Assembly (NCBI GenBank): GCA_021823525.1
Contig: JAKANY010000001.1
Location: forward strand, 62,001 to 126,000
Direction of reading: 5' to 3'
Origin: Actinomycetes bacterium
GTDB lineage: Bacteria > Actinomycetota > Acidimicrobiia > Acidimicrobiales > RAAP-2
DNA: 64,000 nucleotides
Positions within the stretch are counted from its first letter, which is position 1; each line of letters opens with the position of its first letter. The translations under genes and the position numbers were made by a program. The notes beneath the pieces were generated by a model, which saw nothing but the letters and a program-made list of their open reading frames with translations, had not been told where the DNA came from and did no database searches. Positions 1-8,140 of this stretch are shown here, piece after piece.

Positions 1-2
1 GG

Positions 3-977
3 GCCGTGGGCGAGAAGAAGATCACCCAGACGACGCGCTACCTCACGATCGGCCTGGCCCTGCTGCAGTCCACGGGCCTGATCTACGCCTTCCACGGCCA
101 CGACCAGGCGCTGCTGGGCTTCAACATCGACCTGATCCCCAAGTTCAACCTGGCCCTCGGGCTGTTCATGGTGGCCGTCCTCACCGCGGGGACCGCCTTC
201 GTCATGTGGCTGGCCGAGCTGATCACCCAGCGCGGCGTGGGCCAGGGCATGAGCCTGCTCATCTTCGCCAACGTCGTGGCCGGCCTGCCCTCGGGGGGCC
301 GCGCCGTCTACGCCGAGGGCGGGGCGGTCAAGTTCGCCACCCTGGTGATCGTCTCGATCGCTCTGCTGGTGCTGATCGTCTTCATGGACAACGGCCAGCG
401 GCGCATCCCGGTGACCTTCGCCCGGCGCGTGGTGGGCCGGCGCGAGATGGGCGGGAACTCCACCTACATCCCGCTCAAAGTGAACCAGTCGGGCGTGATC
501 CCGATCATCTTCGCCTCCTCGGTCCTCTACATCCCGGTGCTGCTGAGTAACGTGGTGCCCTGGGCGGGCTTCCAGCACTTCGTCAACTCGTCGCTGCAGC
601 CCACCAGCTTCTTCTACATTGTCTCGGACTTCGTGCTGATCATGGCCTTCACGTTCTTCTACGTGTACATCGCCTTCGAGCCGCACCAGCAGGCCGAGCT
701 GCTGCGCCAGCAGGGCGGCTTCGTGCCGGGCATCCGGCCGGGCCTGCCCACCGAGCGCTACTTCGCCAAGATGCTCTCGCGCCTGACCACGGTGGGCTCG
801 GTCTTCCTGGCCGGGGTGGCGGTGGTGCCGGCGATCCTCATGTCGCTGTGGAGCATCAACCGCTTCCCCTACTACGGCACCACCCTGCTGATCGCGGTCG
901 GCGTGGCCCTCGAGACCATGCGCCAGATCGACTCCCAGCTGATGATGCGCAACTACGAGGGATTCCTGCAGCGCTGA
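3..977 (+). CDS. secY: Protein translocase subunit SecY (C-terminal part, 5' truncated by window)
   Basis: SecY is the channel subunit of the SecYEG translocon in the cytoplasmic membrane. The frame is open to the left edge, so the start lies outside the window and the GTG at base 6 is internal. The visible 324 residues contain several hydrophobic membrane segments, the cytoplasmic loop with 'YIPLKVNQSGVIPIIFASS', and the C-terminal 'PGIRPG' loop followed by the typical ending 'QLMMRNYEGFL'. These are SecY family hallmarks. It is followed after 1 base by adk, the classic end of the spc ribosomal-protein operon, so it is probably cotranscribed with adk and map. Confidence 0.97.
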   Translation, partial: AVGEKKITQTTRYLTIGLALLQSTGLIYAFHGHDQALLGFNIDLIPKFNLALGLFMVAVLTAGTAFVMWLAELITQRGVGQGMSLLIFANVVAGLPSGGRAVYAEGGAVKFATLVIVSIALLVLIVFMDNGQRRIPVTFARRVVGRREMGGNSTYIPLKVNQSGVIPIIFASSVLYIPVLLSNVVPWAGFQHFVNSSLQPTSFFYIVSDFVLIMAFTFFYVYIAFEPHQQAELLRQQGGFVPGIRPGLPTERYFAKMLSRLTTVGSVFLAGVAVVPAILMSLWSINRFPYYGTTLLIAVGVALETMRQIDSQLMMRNYEGFLQR

Positions 978-978
978 C

Positions 979-1635
979 ATGGGCCGCCTGATCCTCGTCG
1001 TGCTCGGCAAGCAGGGGGCGGGCAAGGGCACGCAGTGCGAGCGGCTGTCGGCCGCCTACGGGCTGCCCCACGTCTCGACGGGTGACATCCTGCGCGCCGC
1101 GGTGCGCGCGCGCAGCGCCCTCGGGCTCGAGGTGGCCGCGGTGCTCGAGTCCGGGGCCCTGGTCTCCGACGACCTGGTGAACCGGCTGGTCGCCGAGCGC
1201 CTGGGCGAGCCCGACGCGGCGCCCGGCGTGCTGCTCGACGGCTACCCGCGCACCCGGGGCCAGGCCGAGGCCCTCGACGCGATGATCGCGCCCGACGCGG
1301 TCACCGCGTGCCTGGACCTGGCGATCGACCTCGAGGTGGCGACCGCGCGCCTGGCCGCCCGGCGCGTGTGCTCGACGTGCGGGGCCATCTACAAGGTGGG
1401 CGACCCCGAGGCCGACAGCGGCGTGTGCTCCATCGACGGGGGCCCCGTCGTCCAGCGCGCCGACGACCAGCCCGAGGCCATCGCCCAGCGCCTGGGGGCC
1501 TACGAGCGCGACACCGCGCCGCTGCTCGACTACTACCGCGACCGGGGGGTGCTGGCGACCGTCGAGGGCGCCGCCGGGCTCGACGAGGTCACCGCGGCGC
1601 TGCGCGCCGCGATCGACGCGCGGGCGGGCCGATGA
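979..1635 (+). CDS. adk: Adenylate kinase
   Basis: Adenylate kinase interconverts ATP+AMP and 2 ADP in the cytoplasm. The 218-residue protein has the P-loop 'GKQGAGKGTQ' near the N-terminus (most homologues have Pro where this has Gln), the AMP-site 'DGYPRT', and a long LID with a Cys-x2-Cys...Cys-x2-Asp pattern ('CSTC' and 'CSID'), which in the family binds structural zinc. The ATG start lies 1 base after the secY stop, and the stop overlaps the map start (ATGA), so translation is probably coupled across secY-adk-map. The length is normal for the long-LID type. Confidence 0.97.
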   Translation: MGRLILVVLGKQGAGKGTQCERLSAAYGLPHVSTGDILRAAVRARSALGLEVAAVLESGALVSDDLVNRLVAERLGEPDAAPGVLLDGYPRTRGQAEALDAMIAPDAVTACLDLAIDLEVATARLAARRVCSTCGAIYKVGDPEADSGVCSIDGGPVVQRADDQPEAIAQRLGAYERDTAPLLDYYRDRGVLATVEGAAGLDEVTAALRAAIDARAGR

Positions 1636-2372
1636 GGCGCTCGGCCGACGAGCTGGCCAAGATGCGCCGCGCCGGGCGCGTCGTGGCCGAGATCCACGAG
1701 GCCACCCGGGCGGCGATCCGCCCCGGGGTCACGACCGCGCGGCTCAACGAGGTCGCCGCCGAGGTGCTCGAGCGGCGCGGGGCGCGCTCCAACTTCCTGG
1801 GGTACCACGGGTTCCCCGCGGTGATCTGCACCAGCCCCAACGACATGATCGTCCACGGGATCCCCGGCGAGACCGTGCTCGCCGAGGGCGACATCATCTC
1901 GGTGGACTGCGGGGCCATCGTCGAGGGCTACCACGGCGACGCCGCCTACACCGTGGGTGTGGGCACCATCGACGCCGCCTCGGCGCGCCTCATCGAGGTG
2001 ACCGAGCGCTCCTTGTGGGCGGGCATCGCCCAGATGGTGCCGGGCCACCGCCTCTACGAGGTCGGCCGGGCCGTGCAGGAGGTCGCCGAGGCGGCCGGCT
2101 ACTCGGTGGTGCGCGAGTACGTGGGCCACGCCATCGGCACCGCCATGCACGAGGACCCCCAGGTCCCCAACTACTGGCCCGGCACCCCGGGCCCGATGCT
2201 CAAGACCGGGATGGTCTTCGCCATCGAGCCGATGGTCAACATCGGGGGCGCCGCGACCTACGAGCTCGAGGACGGCTGGAGCGTCGTGACCGCCGACGGG
2301 TCGCGCTCGGCCCACTTCGAGCACACCGTCGCGGTCACCGACGACGGGCCCGAGGTCCTCACCAGGCTGTAG
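1632..2372 (+). CDS. map: Methionine aminopeptidase type I
   Basis: Removes the initiator methionine from nascent proteins. The listed ORF runs further upstream, but the real start is the ATG at 1632 overlapping the adk stop, giving 246 residues with no N-terminal extension. The five metal ligands of the family are visible in order: Asp in 'SVDCG', Asp in 'HGDAAYT', His in 'GHAIG', Glu in 'IEPMV' and Glu in 'FEHTVA'. The catalytic-site His is in 'YHGFP'. The 3' end overlaps by 14 bases the end of the convergent BtuF-like gene. In many bacteria infA follows map directly; here a 2.9-kb minus-strand cluster separates them. Confidence 0.96.
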   Translation: MRRSADELAKMRRAGRVVAEIHEATRAAIRPGVTTARLNEVAAEVLERRGARSNFLGYHGFPAVICTSPNDMIVHGIPGETVLAEGDIISVDCGAIVEGYHGDAAYTVGVGTIDAASARLIEVTERSLWAGIAQMVPGHRLYEVGRAVQEVAEAAGYSVVREYVGHAIGTAMHEDPQVPNYWPGTPGPMLKTGMVFAIEPMVNIGGAATYELEDGWSVVTADGSRSAHFEHTVAVTDDGPEVLTRL

Positions 2373-3027
2373 CCGCGAGGCGCGCCCGGGCCGCGGGGGT
2401 GCGCGCCCCCCACCAGAACAGGTCGCGCCCCTCGACCAGGCGCACCGGCGCGACGACCGACAGCTCGGCCACGTGGCGCGGGCCGAAGGGGTAGGGCTCG
2501 GAGGGCGCGAGCAGGAGGTCGGGCCCGCGCGCGGCGACCGCGGCGAGGTCGCGGCGGGGGTAGGGGCCCGCTCCGGCCAGCACGTTGGCCAGGCCGAGCT
2601 CGCCGAGCAGGGAGGTCGCGTAGGTCGGGGCGCCCAGGAAGACGAAGGGGCGCCGCCAGATCACGACCGCGACGCGCCGGGTCGGGCGCGTCGGTGCCGG
2701 GCGCGCCGGCGCCACCCAGGCGACCCCGACGGCGCGCGCCAGGGTGTCCAGGGCCCGATCGAGGCTGTCGAGGTCCCGCACGGCCAGCGCCAGGGTCGCC
2801 ACGCCGCGCGCCGCCAGGGCGGCCGCGTCGGGCGCGCGGTTCTCCTCCTCGTCGAGCACGACCAGGTCCGGGGCCAGGGCCGCGATGGCCGCGACGTCGG
2901 GGTCCTTGGTGCCCCCCACGACCGCCGCCCCGGCGACTGGCGGGCAGAACCGGGTGATCCCCACGGGAGGCCGCCCCCAGGCCACCAGCGTCTCGGTGAC
3001 CGAGGGCACCAGGCTGACCAGGCGCAC
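2359..3027 (-). CDS. BtuF-like helical-backbone metal/cobalamin-binding protein, no signal peptide
   Basis: The 222-residue product starts 'MRLVSLVPSVTETLVAWG', the typical opening of BtuF/FecB-type helical-backbone receptors that bind cobalamin or metal chelates. It continues with 'GGTKDPDVAAIAALAPDLVV', the usual second family block, and ends in the C-lobe. It has no signal peptide or lipobox, unlike transporter-associated receptors, and no ABC transporter gene is nearby, so it may be a cytoplasmic member of the fold. The GTG start overlaps the response-regulator stop (TAGTG), so I infer cotranslation with the two-component system. The ligand is unknown. Confidence 0.75.
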   Translation of the reverse strand: MRLVSLVPSVTETLVAWGRPPVGITRFCPPVAGAAVVGGTKDPDVAAIAALAPDLVVLDEEENRAPDAAALAARGVATLALAVRDLDSLDRALDTLARAVGVAWVAPARPAPTRPTRRVAVVIWRRPFVFLGAPTYATSLLGELGLANVLAGAGPYPRRDLAAVAARGPDLLLAPSEPYPFGPRHVAELSVVAPVRLVEGRDLFWWGARTPAARARLAATAW

Positions 3028-3671
3028 TAGCCCTCGAAGTGCGTGCGGTCGTGGTAGCGCTGGGCGAAGAGGGCCGCCTCGGTGCGCCGCTGGAAGCCGA
3101 GCTTGGCCAGCAGGTTGGACACGTAGTTCTTCACCGTCTTCTCGGCGAGGAACATCTCGCTGGCGATCTCGCGGTTCGAGAGGCCCTCGGCCAGCAGCTC
3201 GAGGATGCGGTGCTCCTGGTGGCTGAGCGACTCGAGGCGCATGTCCTCGCTGATCTGGCGGCGCAGGCGCTCGCGGGCCCGCTCGACCTGGTCGGGGGTG
3301 AGCAGCATCTCGCCGGCCGCCGCGCGGCGCACCGCGTCGATCAGGTCCTCGCCCCGGACGTTCTTGAGCACGTAGCCGCGCGCGCCGGCCAGCACCGAGG
3401 CCGAGAGCGCCTCGGAGTCGGCGAAGGAGGTGAGCATCAGGCACGCCAGGTCCACCCGGCGGTCGCGCAGGCTCCGGCACAGGTCGACCCCGCTGCCGTC
3501 GGGCAGGCGCACGTCGAGCACGGCCACGTCGACCTCGTCCAGGGGCAGGGCCTCGGCCTCGGCGACCGAGCCGGCCTCGGCGCTCACCACCAGGTCGGCT
3601 TGCGTCTCGAAGAGCTCGCGCAGGCCGCGGCGCACGATCTCGTGGTCGTCCACGAGCAGGATGCGCGTCAC
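3027..3671 (-). CDS. NarL/LuxR-family response regulator, DevR/DosR-like
   Basis: A 214-residue two-domain transcription factor. The N-terminal receiver has the acidic pair in 'LLVDDHEIVRRGL', the phospho-acceptor Asp in 'AVLDVRLPDGSG', the Thr/Ser site 'LTSF' and the Lys in 'VLKNV'. The C-terminal LuxR-type helix-turn-helix is 'LSHQEHRILELLAEGLSNRE' followed by 'KTVKNYVSNLLAKL'. I chose GTG 3671, 1 base after the kinase stop, over the upstream ORF start at 3713, because the homologous part begins 'VTRILLVDDH'. The partner kinase is the adjacent upstream gene. DevR homologues respond to hypoxia or redox signals, but the stimulus here is inference. Confidence 0.92.
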   Translation of the reverse strand: MTRILLVDDHEIVRRGLRELFETQADLVVSAEAGSVAEAEALPLDEVDVAVLDVRLPDGSGVDLCRSLRDRRVDLACLMLTSFADSEALSASVLAGARGYVLKNVRGEDLIDAVRRAAAGEMLLTPDQVERARERLRRQISEDMRLESLSHQEHRILELLAEGLSNREIASEMFLAEKTVKNYVSNLLAKLGFQRRTEAALFAQRYHDRTHFEG

Positions 3672-3672
3672 C

Positions 3673-4824
3673 TCAGGCCAGTCGCCGGGCGGTCCACCGC
3701 ACCAGTGTGCCACGGCCCGGCTCCGAGGCGATCTCCATCGCCCCGCCCAGCTCGCGGGCCCGCTCGCGCAGGTTGCGCAGGCCCCGCCCCGGCCCGATGG
3801 GGGCGACGAAGCCCACGCCGTCGTCGCGGATCTCGAGCACCAGGAGGTCGCCGCGCGTGCCCAGGTGCACCGTGAGGGTGCTGGCGCGCGCGTGGCGCGC
3901 GACGTTGGCCAGCATCTCGCGCAGGGCCTGGAGGGTCTGGCGCGCCACCCGGCTCGAGACCTCGGGCGCCGGCTCCTCGAGCGAGAGGCTCACCGCGACC
4001 CCGAGGCGCGTGGCCACCTCGTCGACCATCGCGCGCAGGCGGGGCGTCAGCTCGGAGCCGTCGACCTCGTCGGCGTCGATGGCGAAGATGGTGGTGCGGA
4101 TCTCCTGGATCGTGGCGTCGAGCTCGTCGACGGCCCGGTCGATGCGCTCCCGGTCGGCCGCCGACAGCGTCGAGGCGAGCGTCACCTGGAGGGCCAGCCC
4201 CACGGCGAAGAGGCGCTGGATGACGGTGTCGTGCAGCTCGCGGGCCAGGCGCTCGCGCTCGGCGGTCAAGGTGAGCTCGTGCTGGCGCTCGCGCAGGGAG
4301 GCCTGGTCCACGGCCAGGCCCGCGGCGCGCCCGAAGGCCTCGAGCAGGTCCTCGTCCTCGGCGCTGAAGGGCTCGTCGTCGAGGCGGTCGGCCAGGTAGA
4401 GGTTGCCAAAGACGTGCCCGTCGCCCGCGCGCACCGGCACGCCGCAGAAGCGGCGCATCACCGGGTGGCCCGGGGGGAAGCCCGCGGCGCCGGCCTCGGC
4501 GGCCAGGTCCTCGATGCGCACGCCGGCGGCCTGGGCGATGACGCGCCCGAGCACCCCCCGGCCGCTGGGCGGGGCGCCGATGGCCCGCGCGGCGTCCTCG
4601 TCGAGCCCCGAGGTGACGAAGCGCGCCAGGTGGTGCCCGTCGGGCCCCAGCACCCCGAGGGCCCCGTAGCGGGCGCGCACCAGGTGGCGCGCGCGGTCGA
4701 CGATCAGGGTCAGCAGCTCGGTGAGGTCGGCACCCGCCTCGATGGCGAGGATCGCCTCGATGAGGCCGTGGAGCCGCTCGGGGTCGCGGATCCGGTCAAG
4801 GGACACCGTCCCAGCCTGGCACAC
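3673..4824 (-). CDS. GAF-domain sensor histidine kinase, DevS/DosT-like
   Basis: 383 residues, predicted soluble. An N-terminal GAF domain (about residues 30-180) resembles the DevS sensor domain ('ARYGALGVLGPDGHHLARFV'). A HisKA_3 dimerisation helix follows with the phospho-acceptor His in 'ARELHDTVIQRLFAVGLALQ'. The C-terminal HATPase has the N-box 'REMLANVARHA', 'DDGVGF' and 'GRGLRNLRERA'. M. tuberculosis DevS has two GAF domains; this has one. Whether it binds heme cannot be read from sequence. Two GTG starts are possible (4824 or 4806). The response regulator follows immediately and a flavin-type protein precedes it by 2 bases. Confidence 0.92.
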   Translation of the reverse strand: MCQAGTVSLDRIRDPERLHGLIEAILAIEAGADLTELLTLIVDRARHLVRARYGALGVLGPDGHHLARFVTSGLDEDAARAIGAPPSGRGVLGRVIAQAAGVRIEDLAAEAGAAGFPPGHPVMRRFCGVPVRAGDGHVFGNLYLADRLDDEPFSAEDEDLLEAFGRAAGLAVDQASLRERQHELTLTAERERLARELHDTVIQRLFAVGLALQVTLASTLSAADRERIDRAVDELDATIQEIRTTIFAIDADEVDGSELTPRLRAMVDEVATRLGVAVSLSLEEPAPEVSSRVARQTLQALREMLANVARHARASTLTVHLGTRGDLLVLEIRDDGVGFVAPIGPGRGLRNLRERARELGGAMEIASEPGRGTLVRWTARRLA

Positions 4825-4826
4825 GC

Positions 4827-5222
4827 TCAGCCGACGCGCTCTCCCGACAGGACGGTCAGGGGCAGCGCGATGACCGAGGCGCCCGCGGCCACCGCCCGGG
4901 TGAGCGACTCGGTCAGGGGGACCTCGCCGTCGAGGGTGCTCGCGATCCCCGATCCCATCACCGACCAGGTCGAGCCGTCGTCCTCGAGCCCGTCGATCTG
5001 GACGCTCAGGACGTCGCCGCGGGCGGCGGCGGTGAGCACCGCGTCCTCGGCGCTGGCCAGCAGGAGGTGGTGGTCGTCGGTCACCGCGATGCGGGCGGGC
5101 AGCGCGGCGGGCAGGCAGCGCACCGAGATCACGACGCGGGCCAGCGCGGCCCGACGCAGCCGGGCCAGGCAGTCGCTGCGGGGCAAGGTGATCCGCCGCA
5201 CACGCCGGGACGGTCCGGTCAT
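4827..5222 (-). CDS. Pyridoxamine 5'-phosphate oxidase-like FMN-binding split-barrel protein
   Basis: A 131-residue protein with the split beta-barrel pattern of the Pyridox_ox_2 group: '[20 protein letters not shown]' then '[20 protein letters not shown]' then '[10 protein letters not shown]'. Members bind FMN, F420 or heme; which one applies here is not visible. It is the first gene of the minus-strand cluster with the GAF kinase and DevR-like regulator. A possible -10 (CATGCT) lies 6 bases before the ATG. This pairing recalls mycobacterial dormancy loci, where small split-barrel proteins lie with DevRS; that parallel is inference. Confidence 0.75.
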   Translation of the reverse strand: MTGPSRRVRRITLPRSDCLARLRRAALARVVISVRCLPAALPARIAVTDDHHLLLASAEDAVLTAAARGDVLSVQIDGLEDDGSTWSVMGSGIASTLDGEVPLTESLTRAVAAGASVIALPLTVLSGERVG

Positions 5223-5296
5223 GGTCCCAGCATGAAGGTCTTCGCGCGCGGGCTGGTAGGGTCAGGGGTCACATTTCCGCCCCGCGGTGGGCGCTT

Positions 5297-5324
5297 TTGC
5301 GTTGCCGCGAAAAAACGGTAGAAT
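5297..5324 (+). promoter_or_regulatory. Probable sigma-A promoter for the infA-rpsD-rpoA operon
   Basis: TTGCGT (5297-5302), a 16-base spacer with an A-rich run, and TAGAAT (5319-5324). It sits about 70 bases before the infA start, between the divergent minus-strand cluster and infA, where the operon promoter is expected. Confidence 0.6.
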
Positions 5325-5395
5325 GTTCAGCCGACCCGTGGCGACCTCGGTCGCCGGTTCGGGGTCGTCCACGTCGCACCGAGAAGGAGAAAGAC

Positions 5396-5620
5396 CTGAG
5401 CAAGCCGAAGGAGGACGCGTTCACCGTCGAGGGGACCGTCGTGGAGCCCCTGCCCAACGCCATGTTCCGCGTCGAGCTGGAGAACGGGCACACCGTGCTC
5501 GCCCACTCGTCGGGCAAGATGCGCATGCACCGCATCCGGATCCTGCCGGGGGACAAGGTGCAAGTCGAGATCACCCCCTACGACATGTCGCGTGGGCGCA
5601 TCACCTATCGGTACAAGTGA
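5396..5620 (+). CDS. infA: Translation initiation factor IF-1, apparently with a CTG start codon
   Basis: IF-1 binds the 30S A site during initiation. The core '[19 protein letters not shown]' and '[16 protein letters not shown]' are unmistakable, and family length (about 73 residues) demands a start near 'SKPKEDAF'. No ATG, GTG or TTG is in frame there. The only codon at the right place is CTG 5396, with a strong Shine-Dalgarno AAGGAG 7 bases upstream, giving 74 residues. The TTG at 5297 would add 33 unrelated residues and overlaps the promoter. rpmJ follows after 11 bases. The gene identity is certain; the CTG start is inferred. Confidence 0.95.
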   Translation: MSKPKEDAFTVEGTVVEPLPNAMFRVELENGHTVLAHSSGKMRMHRIRILPGDKVQVEITPYDMSRGRITYRYK

Positions 5621-5631
5621 GGTCAGCAGAG

Positions 5632-5745
5632 ATGAAGGTTCGCGCCAGCGTCAAGACCATGTGTGAGAAGTGCAAGGTGATCCGTCGGGCCGGCACGGTC
5701 CGGGTCATCTGCGAGAACCCCCGGCACAAGCAGCGCCAGGGTTAG
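5632..5745 (+). CDS. rpmJ: 50S ribosomal protein L36
   Basis: A 37-residue basic protein, the smallest ribosomal protein. It has the zinc-ribbon pattern of the Cys-containing L36 type: 'CEKC', a third Cys in 'VICEN' and His in 'PRHKQRQG'. Its position between infA and rpsM is the standard bacterial order. ATG start; rpsM begins 8 bases after the stop with a GGAGAG ribosome-binding site. Confidence 0.97.
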   Translation: MKVRASVKTMCEKCKVIRRAGTVRVICENPRHKQRQG

Positions 5746-5753
5746 GAGAGAAG

Positions 5754-6131
5754 ATGGCCCGTATCGCCGGAGTCGACATCCCGCGTGAGAAGCGCACGGT
5801 GATCGCCTTGACCTACATCTACGGGGTGGGCCCCACGACGGCCACCCAGATCTGCGCGGCCACCGGGGTCGACGAGTCGACCCGCGTGCGTGACCTGACC
5901 GACGGTGACGTCAACAAGCTGCGCACCTACATCGACCAGAACGTGACCGTCGAGGGCGACCTGCGCCGCGACGTCGCCCAGGACATCAAGCGCAAGATGG
6001 AGATCAACTGCCTGCAGGGCATTCGGCACCGCAAGGGCCTGCCCGTGCACGGCCAGCGGACGCGGACCAACGCGCGCACGCGCAAGGGTCCCAAGCGCAC
6101 CGTGGCCGGCAAGAAGAAGGTGACCAAGTAA
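5754..6131 (+). CDS. rpsM: 30S ribosomal protein S13
   Basis: 125-residue S13 of the 30S head, which contacts S19 and the 50S subunit. It starts '[14 protein letters not shown]', contains '[10 protein letters not shown]', and ends in the basic tail '[20 protein letters not shown]' plus a Lys-rich extension that reaches toward the tRNA sites. The stop overlaps the rpsK start (TAATG). Size is typical. Confidence 0.98.
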   Translation: MARIAGVDIPREKRTVIALTYIYGVGPTTATQICAATGVDESTRVRDLTDGDVNKLRTYIDQNVTVEGDLRRDVAQDIKRKMEINCLQGIRHRKGLPVHGQRTRTNARTRKGPKRTVAGKKKVTK

Positions 6132-6532
6132 TGGCCAAGCCCACCCCCGCCGCCGCGCGCAAGACGCGCCGGCGCGACCGCAAGAACGTCGCCTTCGGTG
6201 TCGCGCACATCAAGAGCTCGTTCAACAACACGATCGTCTCGATCACCGACCCCGAGGGCAACGTGCTGTCGTGGGCCTCGTCGGGCAACGTCGGCTTCAA
6301 GGGCTCGCGCAAGTCGACGCCCTTCGCCGCCCAGCTGGCCGCCGAGAAGTGCGCGCGCGCGGCCATGGAGCACGGCGTCAAGAAGGTCGACGTGCTGGTG
6401 CGCGGGCCCGGCTCGGGCCGCGAGACCGCGATCCGCTCGATCGCGGCCGCCGGCATCGAGGTCGTGGCCATCAAGGACGTGACGCCGCTGCCCCACAACG
6501 GGTGCCGGCCCAAGAAGCGGCGGAGGGGTTAG
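6131..6532 (+). CDS. rpsK: 30S ribosomal protein S11
   Basis: 133-residue S11 of the 30S platform. The conserved blocks '[20 protein letters not shown]' and '[17 protein letters not shown]', and the C-terminal '[17 protein letters not shown]', are all present. The N-terminus has the usual Lys/Arg/Ala-rich extension. The ATG overlaps the rpsM stop by one base, and rpsD follows 4 bases later, so the genes are cotranscribed. Confidence 0.98.
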   Translation: MAKPTPAAARKTRRRDRKNVAFGVAHIKSSFNNTIVSITDPEGNVLSWASSGNVGFKGSRKSTPFAAQLAAEKCARAAMEHGVKKVDVLVRGPGSGRETAIRSIAAAGIEVVAIKDVTPLPHNGCRPKKRRRG

Positions 6533-6536
6533 GTCC

Positions 6537-7181
6537 ATGGCTCGCTACACCGGACCCGTCTGCCGCCTGTGCCGCCGTGAGCGGACCAAGCTCTACCTGA
6601 AGGGCGAGCGCTGCTTCTCGCTCAAGTGCCCCGTCGCCGAGAACTCCGACCGCCAGGCGCGGGCCTACCCGCCGGGCATGCACGGCCGCGACCGCCAGCG
6701 CCAGGGCTCCGAGTACCTGGTCCAGCTGCGCGAGAAGCAGAAGGCCCGCCGCACCTACGGCCTGCTGGAGAAGCAGTTCCGCAACCTCTACGAGGAGGCC
6801 AACCGGCGCCCCGGCGTGACCGGGACCAACCTGCTGCAGTTCCTCGAGCTGCGCCTGGACAACGTGGCCTTCCGTGCCGGGTGGGGTGCCTCGCGCGCCC
6901 AGGCCCGCCAGCTGGTGCGCCACGGGCACGTCACGGTCAACGGCAAGCGGGTGACCATCCCGAGCTTCCGGGTGCGCCCGGGTGACGCGGTGTCGCTCAA
7001 GGCGGTCACGCGCAACAACTTCAACGTGCGGCGCAACCGCGACGTCCTGGATCGCTCGGTGCCCGGGTGGCTCGAGACGAGCGAGGACGGCTTCGCGGTG
7101 ACCATCCGCATCGTGCCCCAGCGCGAGCAGATCGACGAGTCGATTCGCGAGCAGCTCATCGTCGAGCTCTACTCCAAGTAG
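6537..7181 (+). CDS. rpsD: 30S ribosomal protein S4 (zinc-binding form)
   Basis: 214-residue S4, a primary 16S rRNA-binding assembly protein. The N-terminus carries a four-cysteine site ('CRLCRRE' and 'CFSLKC'), marking the zinc-containing variant rather than the Cys-less one. The S4 RNA-binding domain is around 'LELRLDNVAFRAG' to 'VRHGHVTVNGKRV'. In many bacteria S4 represses its own operon by binding the leader; no such structure was identified here. Confidence 0.98.
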   Translation: MARYTGPVCRLCRRERTKLYLKGERCFSLKCPVAENSDRQARAYPPGMHGRDRQRQGSEYLVQLREKQKARRTYGLLEKQFRNLYEEANRRPGVTGTNLLQFLELRLDNVAFRAGWGASRAQARQLVRHGHVTVNGKRVTIPSFRVRPGDAVSLKAVTRNNFNVRRNRDVLDRSVPGWLETSEDGFAVTIRIVPQREQIDESIREQLIVELYSK

Positions 7182-7197
7182 TCCGGAGAGGTACCTC

Positions 7198-8139
7198 ATG
7201 CTCATCATTCAACGACCCACCATCGAGGCGCTCGGCGAGGAGGAGGGCAACCGCCAGAACTTCGCCGTGGGCCCGCTGGACCCCGGCTTCGGGCACACGC
7301 TGGGCAACGCGCTGCGGCGCACGCTCCTGTCGTCGATCCCCGGTGCCGCGGCCACGCGCGTCAAGTTCGACAGCGTGCTCCACGAGTTCGGGGTGATCGA
7401 GGGCGTCAAGGAGGACGTCCAGGACATCTGCTTGAACCTGAAGGACCTGCTGGTGCGCGTCCACAGCGACGAGCCCGTCGTGCTGCGCCTCGACAAGCGC
7501 GGCGAGGGCGCGGTGCTGGCCTCGGACCTGTCCACGACCGCCGACGTCGAGGTCCTCAACGGCGACCTGCACCTGGCCTACCTGACCGGGGCCAAGTCGG
7601 CGCTCGGCTTCGAGCTCACCGTCGAGCGCGGCAAGGGCTACGTCGGCGCCGAGTTCAACAAGTCGGGCGCGGCCATCGGGGTCATCCCGCTCGACGCGAT
7701 CTTCTCGCCGGTGCGCCGCGTGAGCTTCCACGTCGACCCGGTGCGCGCGGACCAGTCCAAGGACTTCGACCGCCTGGTCCTCGAGATCGAGACCGACGGG
7801 TCGATCAGCCCCTCGGAGGCCCTGGCCTCGGCGGCCAAGACGCTGGGCTCGCTGGTCGAGCTCATCGCCAGCTTCGACGAGGCCGCCCCGGCCCTGGAGC
7901 TGGGCGACGTGGGCTCGGCCCAGGCCGCGGCCAGCGAGCTCGACGTGCGCATCGAGGAGCTCGGGCTCACCGAGCGCTCGCGCAACTGCCTCAAGCGCGC
8001 GGGCATCAACACCGTGGCCCAGCTGGTCAACGCGACCGAGCGCGACCTGACCTCGATCACCAACTTCGGCGCGACGTCGCTGCGCGACGTCGTCGACCGC
8101 CTGGGCGAGCGGGGCCTGGGCCTGCGAGTGGAGGACTGA
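7198..8139 (+). CDS. rpoA: DNA-directed RNA polymerase subunit alpha
   Basis: 313 residues. The N-terminal assembly domain includes 'FGHTLGNALRRTLLSSIPGA' and 'VEGVKEDV'-like elements. A flexible linker (around residues 230-245) leads to the C-terminal helix-hairpin-helix domain 'LTERSRNCLKRAGINTVAQL', which contacts UP elements and activators. It lies in the standard rpsD-rpoA-rplQ order, with a GGAGAGG ribosome-binding site before the ATG. Confidence 0.98.
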   Translation: MLIIQRPTIEALGEEEGNRQNFAVGPLDPGFGHTLGNALRRTLLSSIPGAAATRVKFDSVLHEFGVIEGVKEDVQDICLNLKDLLVRVHSDEPVVLRLDKRGEGAVLASDLSTTADVEVLNGDLHLAYLTGAKSALGFELTVERGKGYVGAEFNKSGAAIGVIPLDAIFSPVRRVSFHVDPVRADQSKDFDRLVLEIETDGSISPSEALASAAKTLGSLVELIASFDEAAPALELGDVGSAQAAASELDVRIEELGLTERSRNCLKRAGINTVAQLVNATERDLTSITNFGATSLRDVVDRLGERGLGLRVED

Positions 8140-8140
8140 C

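Noticed and set aside
3039-5235. Long plus-strand ORFs opposite the two-component cluster
   Set aside because: Low-complexity Gly/Arg/Ala/His-rich translations mirroring the real minus-strand genes; typical shadow frames in GC-rich DNA.
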